Of a stretch of 64,000 bases of DNA, positions 52,296-59,624 are shown piece by piece (positions within the stretch are counted from its first letter, which is position 1; each line of letters starts with the position of its first letter). The DNA comes from Streptomyces sp. HD (lineage in GTDB: Bacteria; Actinomycetota; Actinomycetes; Streptomycetales; Streptomycetaceae). The position numbers and the translations under genes were made by a program. The DNA lies in assembly GCF_028369295.1 (NCBI RefSeq), contig NZ_JAQMYP010000002.1:124001-188000 (forward strand), given 5' to 3'. The notes beneath the pieces were generated by a model. That model was not told where the DNA came from. It did not search any database and saw only the letters and a program-made list of their open reading frames with translations.

Positions 52296-53426
52296 ATGTC
52301 TGTGTCCGTAGACCCGACATCCGTCGAAGTTGGGGAGGCGGAGGCGGTCGAGGCGTTGCGACCGCACGCCGAGGACGCCTTCGCCGATGAACTCGCCGTG
52401 CTGGCAGCGCAGGACGACCGTCCGCGCCCGACCCGATGGAAGCTGTCGCCGTGGGCCGTGGCCACGTATCTGCTCGGCGGCACGCTGCCGGACGGCACGG
52501 TGATCACACCGAAGTACGTGGGCCCGCGCCGCATCGTCGAGGTCGCCGTCACCACGCTCGCCACCGACCGCGCCCTGCTCCTGCTGGGTGTGCCCGGCAC
52601 CGCCAAGACCTGGGTGTCCGAGCACCTGGCCGCCGCGGTCAGCGGTGACTCGACGCTGCTGGTGCAGGGCACGGCGGGCACGCCGGAGGAGGCGATCCGC
52701 TACGGCTGGAACTACGCGCAGCTGCTGGCCAACGGCCCGAGCCGGGATGCCCTGGTGCCCAGCCCGGTCATGCGGGCCATGTCCGAGGGGATGACGGCGC
52801 GGGTGGAGGAGCTGACCCGTATCCCGGCGGACGTGCAGGACACGCTGATCACGATCCTGTCCGAGAAGACGCTGCCGATACCGGAGTTGGGGCAGGAGGT
52901 GCAGGCGGTCCGCGGCTTCAACCTCATCGCCACGGCCAACGACCGCGACCGCGGCGTCAACGACCTCTCCAGCGCGCTGCGCCGCCGCTTCAACACGGTC
53001 GTGCTGCCGCTGCCGGAGAGCCCGGAGGCCGAGGTGGACATCGTCTCCCGCCGCGTCGACCAGATCGGCCGTTCCCTCGACCTGCCGGCCGCGCCCGACG
53101 GCATCGACGAGATCCGCCGTGTCGTCACCGTCTTCCGTGAGCTGCGGGACGGGGTGACGGCCGACGGCCGCACGAAGCTGAAGTCGCCGAGCGGCACGCT
53201 GTCGACGGCCGAGGCGATCTCCGTCGTCACCAATGGGCTCGCCCTGGCCGCCCACTTCGGCGACGGAGTGCTGCGGCCCGGCGACATCGCCGCGGGCATC
53301 CTCGGCGCCGTCGTCCGCGACCCGGCGGCCGACCGGGTCATCTGGCAGGAGTACCTGGAGGCGGTCGTGCGTGAGCGGGACGGTTGGACGGACTTCTACC
53401 GGGCGTGCCGGGAGGTGAGCGCGTGA
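52296..53426 (+). CDS. MoxR-family AAA+ ATPase
   Basis: A 376-residue AAA+ ATPase of the MoxR group; members act as chaperones that mature or regulate partners, usually with VWA-domain proteins. Walker A is GVPGTAKTWVSEHL (residues 98-105 core), the pore region is GWNYAQLLANGPSR, and the helix bearing sensor 1 is NLIATANDRDRG with the arginine finger in SSALRRRFNTVV. The Walker B is atypical (the expected DE pair is not obvious in LTRIPADVQDTLITIL). ATG 52296 was chosen with GGAGGGGGA upstream. The DUF5682, small ORF and VWA genes follow on the same strand. Confidence 0.92.
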   Translation: MSVSVDPTSVEVGEAEAVEALRPHAEDAFADELAVLAAQDDRPRPTRWKLSPWAVATYLLGGTLPDGTVITPKYVGPRRIVEVAVTTLATDRALLLLGVPGTAKTWVSEHLAAAVSGDSTLLVQGTAGTPEEAIRYGWNYAQLLANGPSRDALVPSPVMRAMSEGMTARVEELTRIPADVQDTLITILSEKTLPIPELGQEVQAVRGFNLIATANDRDRGVNDLSSALRRRFNTVVLPLPESPEAEVDIVSRRVDQIGRSLDLPAAPDGIDEIRRVVTVFRELRDGVTADGRTKLKSPSGTLSTAEAISVVTNGLALAAHFGDGVLRPGDIAAGILGAVVRDPAADRVIWQEYLEAVVRERDGWTDFYRACREVSA

Positions 53427-53500
53427 ACGACGACGACCTCGGGTGGGGGCGCCCGAGCGGAGGATCGAAGTCGGGTGCCTCTGTGGCGGAGGGGCCGTGA
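53423..53500 (+). CDS. Possible 25-residue ORF overlapping the MoxR stop
   Basis: Its GTG overlaps the MoxR stop (GTGA) and follows GGGAGGTGA at a good distance, a strong ribosome site. The product begins MNDDDLGWGRPSGGSK and is acidic then Gly/Ser-rich. No homologue is known to me. It may be a real small protein or the stump of a longer gene. Confidence 0.4.
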   Translation: MNDDDLGWGRPSGGSKSGASVAEGP

Positions 53501-53741
53501 CGGCTGGTGGCGTGCGGGGCGGTCGGGGGCCGGGGACGGGACCGGTGGCTGCGTAGGCGAGGGAGAGGAGACGGGGAGGAGAGGGGGAGCGTGCTGTGAG
53601 GGGTGGCGGGGTGCGTAGGGCGTGGGGTGAGCGGGGCTGCGTGGGTGGGGTTGTCGGGGGTGCCAGGGCTGTCGGGGTTATCGGGGGTGTCGGGATTCGT
53701 GGCCTTGTCGGCGGGGAGTCGGGATCGAGGGGGACGAGGTG
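53501..53741 (+). other. G-rich, low-complexity spacer before DUF5682
   Basis: A purine-rich G tract (GCGAGGGAGAGGAGACGGGG, from about 53556) and repeats of TGTCGGGG(G/T)T fill the 241-bp gap. No frame has convincing codon bias. G-quadruplex formation is plausible on the plus strand. Confidence 0.55.
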
Positions 53742-56495
53742 ATGGGCATGGACAGGACTGGGAATGAGGGCCTGGAGGTGGGCGCTCACCGGGTCGAGGA
53801 CGGGGCGGCGGGGGACTCGGACGCCGGTGCCGCGCTCGCTCCGGTGCCGAAGTCTCCAGTGGCGAAGCCTCCGGGGCCGCTGCTGCTCGGGGTACGGCAC
53901 CACGGGCCCGGGTCGGCGCGGGCCGTGCGCGCGGCGTTGGAGGTGGCCCGGCCTCGGGTCGTGCTGATCGAGGGGCCGCCCGAGGCGGATGCACTGATCC
54001 CGCTCGCCGCCGACGAGGGCATGCGGCCGCCGGTCGCCCTGCTCGCCCATGCCGTGGACGAGCCCGGCCGTTCGGCCTTCTGGCCACTGGCCGAGTTCTC
54101 CCCGGAGTGGGTCGCGATCCGCTGGGCCCTGGAGCACGGGGTTCCGGCCCGCTTCATCGACCTGCCGGCCACGCACACGCTGGCGTGGGGGAAGGACGAG
54201 GAGCCCGCGACCGCGGGCAAGCCGGCCGATGAGTCTGCCGACCCGGCCGGTGAGTCTGCCGACCGGCGGGCCGACGAGTCTGCTGGTGAGCCTGTCGGCG
54301 AGTCTGCTGGTGAGTCTGTCGATGAGTCCGTCAGTGAGCCTGTCGGAGAGCCTGTCGGCAAGTCCGTGGGCGAGCCCGCCGGAGCGTCTGCCGGGGAGCA
54401 GGGTGCCGGGGAGCAGGGTGAGCGGGACGGCTCCGGTGCTGATGTCCGGGTCGACCCTCTCGCTGTGCTTGCGGATGCAGCTGGTTACGACGATCCCGAG
54501 CGGTGGTGGGAGGACGTCGTCGAGCACCGGGGTGTGGGGGACGGGGACGCGTTCGCGCCGTTTCTCGGGCTTGAGGAGGCCATGGGGGCGCTGCGGGAGG
54601 CGTACGGGAGCGGGGGACATGACCGGGATCTCGTGCGGGAGGCGTATATGCGGCTCCAAGTGCGGGTCGCTCAGCGGGAGTTCGGGGACGAGGTGGCTGT
54701 GGTGTGCGGGGCGTGGCATGTGCCCGCGCTGCGGCAGAAGAGCACCGTGGCCGCCGACAAGGCTCTGCTGAAGGGGCTGCCCAAGGTCAAGGCGGACATG
54801 ACCTGGGTGCCATGGACGTACCGTCGGCTGGCCCGGGCCGGCGGATACGGGGCGGGGATCGACTCGCCGGGGTGGTACGGGCACCTCTTCGGCGCACCGG
54901 ACCGGCCGGTCGAACGATGGATGACCAAGGTGGCCGGGCTGCTGCGGGACGAGGACCGGATCGTGTCCTCGGCGCATGTCATCGAGGCGGTGCGGTTGGC
55001 CGAGACGCTCGCGGCGATGCGGGGGCGTCCGTTGGCGGGGCTGGGTGAGACGACCGACGCGGTGCGGGCGGTGATGTGCGACGGCTCGGACGTGCCGTTG
55101 GCGCTGGTGCGCGACCGGCTCGTCGTGGGGGACGTGCTGGGGGAGGTGCCGCCGTCGGCGCCGGCGGTGCCGTTGCAGCGGGACCTCGACCGGATCCAGC
55201 GTCGGCTGCGGATCAAACCGGAGGCGCTGGAGCGGGAGTTGGAGCTCGACCTGCGCAAGGAGAACGACGCCGAGCGCAGCAGGCTGCTGCACCGGCTGCG
55301 GTTGCTCGGTGTGGAGTGGGGTGAGCCGGTCACGTCGCGGGGCAGCACGGGGACGTTCCGGGAGACGTGGCGGCTGCGGTGGGAGCCCGAGTTGTCCGTG
55401 CGGGTCGCGGAGGCCGGGGTGTGGGGGACCACCGTGTTCGCCGCGGCGACCGCCAAGGCGGAGGCGGACGCCGTGGGCGCGCAGGGTCTCGCCGACGTCA
55501 CCGCACTCGCCGAGCGCTGTCTGCTCGCCGAACTGGCGGACGCGCTGCCCGCCGTGATGCGGATCCTCGCCGACCGGGCGGCTCTTGACGCCGACGTCGG
55601 CCATCTAGCCCAGGCCCTGCCCGCGCTGGTTCGCTCTCTGCGGTACGGCGATGTGCGCGGCACGGACACCGGGGCGCTGGCCGAGGTCGCCGCGGGACTC
55701 GCCGAGCGCATCTTCGTCGGGCTGCCGCCGGCCTGCGTCGCTCTGGACGCGGATGCGGCCGAGGAGATGCGGCGCAACGTGGATGCGGTGCATGGGGCGG
55801 TGGGGCTGCTCGGGGACGCGGTGGCATCGGGGGCATCGGGGGCATCGGGGGCATCGGGGGAGGAGGCCGAGTCAGGGCGCGATCGCCGTAGGGACGAGGG
55901 CAGCCCGCCGCACGCCCTCGGCCACGGGGAGCTGCGAGATCGGTGGCACGCGGTGCTCCGGGTGCTGTCGCTGCGGGACACGGTGCCCGGTGTCATCCGG
56001 GGGCGTGGTGTGCGGCTGCTGCTGGACGACGGGAAGTTGGCGCAGGACGAGGCAGCGCGGCTGATGGGGCTGGCGTTGTCACCGGGGACGCTGCCGGCGG
56101 ACGCGGCCGCTTGGATCGAGGGGTTCGTCGGCGGCGGCTCGGGCGGCGGGATGCTGCTCGTGCACGACGAGCGGCTGCTCGGGTTGGTCGACGCGTGGCT
56201 CACGGGGGTGCCGGCGGAGGCGTTCACCGATGTGTTGCCGCTGCTGAGGCGCACCTTCTCGGCGTATGAGTCGGGAGTGCGGCGGACCTTGGGCGAGCTG
56301 GTCCGGCGTGGGCCGGGGCAGCGGGGGAGTGCGGGGGTCGGCGGTACCGGCATACCCGGCTTCGCGGCGGAGCTCGACGTCGAGCGGGCGGATGCCGTGG
56401 TGCCGGTGGTGCGGCTGCTGCTGGGGCTGGGCCGGGTGGAAGAGGACGCCGAGAAGGACCTTGGCGACAACAACCTTGTGGGGGCGGCGGGATGA
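53742..56495 (+). CDS. DUF5682-family protein (TraB/ChaN-type fold suggested)
   Basis: A 917-residue cytoplasmic protein of unknown activity, known to me as the DUF5682 family. The first conserved block, LLLGVRHHGPGSARAVRAAL near residue 50 with VVLIEGPPEADAL, resembles the His and Glu motifs of the TraB/ChaN/erythromycin-esterase fold. A Glu/Ser-rich linker with 4-residue repeats (DESAGEPVGESAG) breaks the domain near residues 158-225. A middle region carries RWWEDVVEHRG and VVCGAWHVPAL, and the long C-terminal half is helical with a GASGASGASG run. The start is ATG 53742 with GGGGGA upstream. It overlaps the next ORF by ATGA and lies in the MoxR-VWA operon. Confidence 0.85.
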   Translation: MGMDRTGNEGLEVGAHRVEDGAAGDSDAGAALAPVPKSPVAKPPGPLLLGVRHHGPGSARAVRAALEVARPRVVLIEGPPEADALIPLAADEGMRPPVALLAHAVDEPGRSAFWPLAEFSPEWVAIRWALEHGVPARFIDLPATHTLAWGKDEEPATAGKPADESADPAGESADRRADESAGEPVGESAGESVDESVSEPVGEPVGKSVGEPAGASAGEQGAGEQGERDGSGADVRVDPLAVLADAAGYDDPERWWEDVVEHRGVGDGDAFAPFLGLEEAMGALREAYGSGGHDRDLVREAYMRLQVRVAQREFGDEVAVVCGAWHVPALRQKSTVAADKALLKGLPKVKADMTWVPWTYRRLARAGGYGAGIDSPGWYGHLFGAPDRPVERWMTKVAGLLRDEDRIVSSAHVIEAVRLAETLAAMRGRPLAGLGETTDAVRAVMCDGSDVPLALVRDRLVVGDVLGEVPPSAPAVPLQRDLDRIQRRLRIKPEALERELELDLRKENDAERSRLLHRLRLLGVEWGEPVTSRGSTGTFRETWRLRWEPELSVRVAEAGVWGTTVFAAATAKAEADAVGAQGLADVTALAERCLLAELADALPAVMRILADRAALDADVGHLAQALPALVRSLRYGDVRGTDTGALAEVAAGLAERIFVGLPPACVALDADAAEEMRRNVDAVHGAVGLLGDAVASGASGASGASGEEAESGRDRRRDEGSPPHALGHGELRDRWHAVLRVLSLRDTVPGVIRGRGVRLLLDDGKLAQDEAARLMGLALSPGTLPADAAAWIEGFVGGGSGGGMLLVHDERLLGLVDAWLTGVPAEAFTDVLPLLRRTFSAYESGVRRTLGELVRRGPGQRGSAGVGGTGIPGFAAELDVERADAVVPVVRLLLGLGRVEEDAEKDLGDNNLVGAAG
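54214..54420 (+). repeat. 12-bp repeats encoding an ESAG/EPVG linker
   Basis: About 15 imperfect 12-bp units such as GAGCCTGTCGGC and GAGTCTGCTGGT give (D/G)ES(A/V)-(G/S)EP(V)-type four-residue steps inside the DUF5682 gene. The reading frame is preserved, suggesting slippage growth of a flexible linker. Confidence 0.8.
55823..55858 (+). repeat. 9-bp tandem repeat, four copies
   Basis: GGCATCGGG repeated in frame, encoding (GAS)n in the DUF5682 gene. Likely a variable-length tract. Confidence 0.85.
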
Positions 56496-56641
56496 CGACT
56501 GACGGAGTGAGCGAGCCGAGGGTGCGGGCCGGGGTGGCGGGGACTGTCGGGCGACCGGGCGGGTTGCCGGGGCGGCCCGTGACGACGACTGTGCCGGTGA
56601 TTCCGTTGTGGGAGCGGCCTCGTGAGGGAGCGTGCCGATGA
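56492..56641 (+). CDS. Small 49-residue ORF between DUF5682 and VWA genes
   Basis: Begins with ATGA overlapping the DUF5682 stop and ends with ATGA overlapping the VWA start, so three genes are joined by two coupled junctions. The product starts MTTDGVSEPRVRAG and ends VIPLWERPREGACR, with a Gly/Pro/Arg-rich centre and no membrane helix. Third codon positions are mostly G or C. No family is recognised. The double coupling is the main evidence that it is translated; it may also only carry ribosomes to the VWA start. Confidence 0.6.
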   Translation: MTTDGVSEPRVRAGVAGTVGRPGGLPGRPVTTTVPVIPLWERPREGACR

Positions 56642-57801
56642 TTACCGGGGCGATGGACCCGGCGCAGGAGCGACTGCGGCGGTGGCGGATGGTGCTGGGC
56701 GGGGGCGACGCCGACGGCACCGGATGTGCGCTGACCGGGCGGGACGCCGCGATGGACGGGGCGCTGGGCGCTCTCTACGGCAAGGGGGACAAGGGGCAGT
56801 CGGGGAAGGACCGTTCGGCGGGGCTCGGGGCGTCGGCACCGTCCGTGGCGCGGTGGCTCGGGGACATCCGGACGTACTTCCCGTCGAGCGTCGTCCAGGT
56901 CATGCAGCGGGACGCCATCGACCGGCTCGGGCTGAACACGCTGCTCCTGGAGCCGGAGATGCTGGAGGCGGTGGAGGCGGACGTGCATCTCGTCGGCACG
57001 CTGCTCTCGCTCAACCGGGCGATGCCGGAGACCACGAAGGAGACGGCGCGGGCCGTCGTGCGCAAGGTCGTCGAGGACCTGGAGAAGAGGCTCGCCACCC
57101 GGACTCGTGCCACCCTCACCGGCGCGCTCGACCGCAGTGCCCGTATCAACCGGCCGCGCCACCACGACATCGACTGGAACCGCACGATCGCCGCCAACCT
57201 CAAGCACTACCTCCCGGAGTACCGGACGGTCGTGCCGGAGCGGCTCATCGGGTACGGGCGGGCGTCGCAGTCGGTGAAGAAGGAGGTCGTCCTCTGTATC
57301 GACCAGTCGGGGTCGATGGCGGCGTCGGTGGTGTACGCGTCGGTGTTCGGGGCCGTGTTGGCGTCGATGCGGTCCATCGATACGCGGCTTGTGGTCTTCG
57401 ACACCTCCGTCGTCGACCTCACCGATCAGCTGGACGATCCGGTCGACGTCCTGTTCGGCACCCAGCTCGGCGGCGGCACGGACATCAACCGGGCGCTCGC
57501 GTACTGCCAGTCGCAGATCACCCGGCCCGCGGAGACGGTGGTCGTGCTGATCAGCGACCTGTACGAGGGCGGCATACGGAACGAGATGCTCAAGCGGGTC
57601 GCGGCGATGAAGGCGTCGGGGGTGCAGTTCGTGACGCTGCTGGCGCTGTCGGACGAGGGGGCGCCCGCGTACGACCGGGAACACGCGGCCGCGCTCGCCG
57701 CGCTGGGGGCACCGGCCTTCGCCTGTACGCCGGATCTCTTTCCGGAGGTGATGGCGGCGGCCATTGAGAAGCGGCCGATTCCGGTGCCGGACGCCGTTTG
57801 A
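56638..57801 (+). CDS. VWA (von Willebrand A) domain protein
   Basis: A 387-residue protein with a helical N-terminal half and a C-terminal VWA domain. The metal-binding MIDAS motif is complete: CIDQSGSMAAS with Asp222, Ser224 and Ser226, the Thr in GGGTDINRAL, and the Asp in LISDLYEGG. Family knowledge: VWA proteins form pairs with MoxR ATPases, the MIDAS being the contact. The N-terminal part (ERLRRWRMVLGGGDADGTG) is typical of this CoxE-like group. GAGGGAG is eight bases before the ATG, and the ATG overlaps the stop of the small ORF. It is the last gene of the operon. Confidence 0.92.
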   Translation: MITGAMDPAQERLRRWRMVLGGGDADGTGCALTGRDAAMDGALGALYGKGDKGQSGKDRSAGLGASAPSVARWLGDIRTYFPSSVVQVMQRDAIDRLGLNTLLLEPEMLEAVEADVHLVGTLLSLNRAMPETTKETARAVVRKVVEDLEKRLATRTRATLTGALDRSARINRPRHHDIDWNRTIAANLKHYLPEYRTVVPERLIGYGRASQSVKKEVVLCIDQSGSMAASVVYASVFGAVLASMRSIDTRLVVFDTSVVDLTDQLDDPVDVLFGTQLGGGTDINRALAYCQSQITRPAETVVVLISDLYEGGIRNEMLKRVAAMKASGVQFVTLLALSDEGAPAYDREHAAALAALGAPAFACTPDLFPEVMAAAIEKRPIPVPDAV

Positions 57802-57820
57802 GGAGGAGACCGAGGAGAGG

Positions 57821-57860
57821 TCTGAGGACGGGAGAAGAGATCTCAGGACGGGAGAAGAGA
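57821..57860 (+). repeat. 20-bp tandem duplication after the VWA gene
   Basis: TCTGAGGACGGGAGAAGAGA then TCTCAGGACGGGAGAAGAGA, one base apart in sequence. The 312-bp gap to the next gene otherwise holds no gene I can support. Confidence 0.85.
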
Positions 57861-58113
57861 GATGTGAGGAGGGCGATGGCGAGGAACTGCCGGTGATTTG
57901 TCGACCTGGTGACGACCGACTTGGGCCAGCAAAACGGACATGAGTGCGCATCGGTAGCGGGGGGCTTGCGCGACCTCGGGAGGGGCGTGCGAGGATCGAC
58001 GCCGCTTGCGCGGTGCGCCGCGCCCCGCCTGTCCGTACCGTGTCGCGCCGACTCACTGCTCGTCACGTGTACCTCGTTACCTCGTTCCGCCGCACGGGAG
58101 GACCCACCTCGTC

Positions 58114-59331
58114 TTGACCTGGCCAGCCGCCTTGCCCGTTGCCGCTCTGCGCGTTCTGCGCACTGCGGCCGGACGGCGTGCGCTGCAGGCGGCGTTGCTG
58201 GTGGGCGGTCTGTTCGCGCTCGGGTTCCTGTGCGGGGAGCGGGCGTATGCGGCGGACGGGCTGCCGGTGGACTCGGGCACATCGTCGGCTGCGTCGGCTC
58301 ACTCGTCCTCGGCGTCGGCTCCTTCGCCCCCCGTGTCGTCCTCGGCCGCGGTGCCCTCCAGCTCCGTCGGCGCGGTCGAGCGGTTGGTGACCGACCCGGC
58401 CGGGACTGCCGTGCAGGCCGCGGGCAAGTCCGGTCAGCAGGCCCAGACGGAGCCCGGACTGCTCGACCCGGCCAAGCCCGGCCCGCACACTTCGCCCAGC
58501 CTCGGTGTGCACGGCAACGAGGCGCCCGCACCGGCCGACCCGGCGACCTCGGCGTCACCGGCCAGCCCGGCGCCCCCGAACAGCCCGGCGGCCCCGGCCG
58601 ACCCGGCGACCTCGACGTCCCTGGCCAGCCCGGCGCCCCCGGCCGACCCGGCCCACCCCGCGCCCCAGGTCACCCCGACAACTCCCCAGTCCTCGGCCGC
58701 GCTGATCCAGGACGTCGGCGACCGAGTCATCGCCCCGGTCGTAACCGTCGTCGAGTCCGTGACCGCTGGCCTGGCCGAGGCACCGCCGCTGTCGGCGTTG
58801 CCCTCGCTGCCGCTGCTCCCGGCGGCTCCGGAGTCGCCGAGTTGGCCGAGTCTGCCGGGGTTCGAAGTCCCTGGCCTGCCCGAACTGCCCGGTGCCCCAG
58901 GTCTGCCGACCCTGCCCGGCAGTCCCGCCCGGATCCTGCCCGCGCCCGTCACCGCGACGCCGCAGCCGGGGTCGGAGGCGCCCGCCTCCGGTGGCGCACG
59001 TGACGACGAGAGTCGTACCGGTGCCGCGAACGGGACCTACGGGCCGCGGTTCGTTGCCGATGCCACTGTGCCCAACACCTGGGCGTCCGGCGGCGCGCAC
59101 CGTCTTGTGCCGCCCGGCTACACGCCCGTTCACCAGGCGCCGGTCGAGCAGCCGGGCGGTGTGGCGGGCAATCGCTCGGCGGGGGACAACGGCACCTCTC
59201 GGCACGGTGACGCGCATGCGGTCTCGCTGAGCCGACGGGACATGTTGATGCTGGTGCCGGGGGCTGCCGTGGCCGGCGGCGCCGATGAGATCCAGGACAG
59301 GCACGGGGACATTCCGGTTTCCCCCGCGTAG
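58114..59331 (+). CDS. Secreted Ser/Pro/Ala-rich protein of unknown function
   Basis: A 405-residue exported protein I do not recognise. I start it at TTG 58114, which follows GGGAGGA and gives a sensible signal peptide (RRALQAALLVGGLFALGFL, cleavage near AYA-AD). The mature chain is low-complexity: Ser/Ala/Pro stretches (SSASAPSPPVSSSAAVPSS), repeats (PADPATSASPASPAPPNSP, then PADPATSTSLASPAPP), and a Leu/Pro-rich part (LPELPGAPGLPTLPGSPA). There are no cysteines in the mature chain. It lies 293 bp before another secreted repeat protein on the same strand, so the two may work together at the surface. The gap between them holds only short stems. Confidence 0.7.
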   Translation: MTWPAALPVAALRVLRTAAGRRALQAALLVGGLFALGFLCGERAYAADGLPVDSGTSSAASAHSSSASAPSPPVSSSAAVPSSSVGAVERLVTDPAGTAVQAAGKSGQQAQTEPGLLDPAKPGPHTSPSLGVHGNEAPAPADPATSASPASPAPPNSPAAPADPATSTSLASPAPPADPAHPAPQVTPTTPQSSAALIQDVGDRVIAPVVTVVESVTAGLAEAPPLSALPSLPLLPAAPESPSWPSLPGFEVPGLPELPGAPGLPTLPGSPARILPAPVTATPQPGSEAPASGGARDDESRTGAANGTYGPRFVADATVPNTWASGGAHRLVPPGYTPVHQAPVEQPGGVAGNRSAGDNGTSRHGDAHAVSLSRRDMLMLVPGAAVAGGADEIQDRHGDIPVSPA

Positions 59332-59624
59332 GGCAGCAGGCCGGCCCTCCCCGCAGTAGACCTGCCGCGCGGGGGCGGAAACAGGTCTGCCCGCCCGTCC
59401 GGACCCCCCAGTTCACGGATGTCCCTCTGACATTCCCCGGACGGAAGCCGCCGGAGCCGTACCCGGTGTCGCTGGTCCCCAACTCCCCGGACCGCGACCG
59501 GAAACGGCGCCGGAATGTCCCCAACCGTCCGAAGTCCCGGAGTTCTCGGAGTCAGCAGGGTTCTCTCCCTCTCCGTTTCTCCGGGGGCCTTCGGAGCCCC
59601 AAGATCTAGGGATCCGACGCACGC

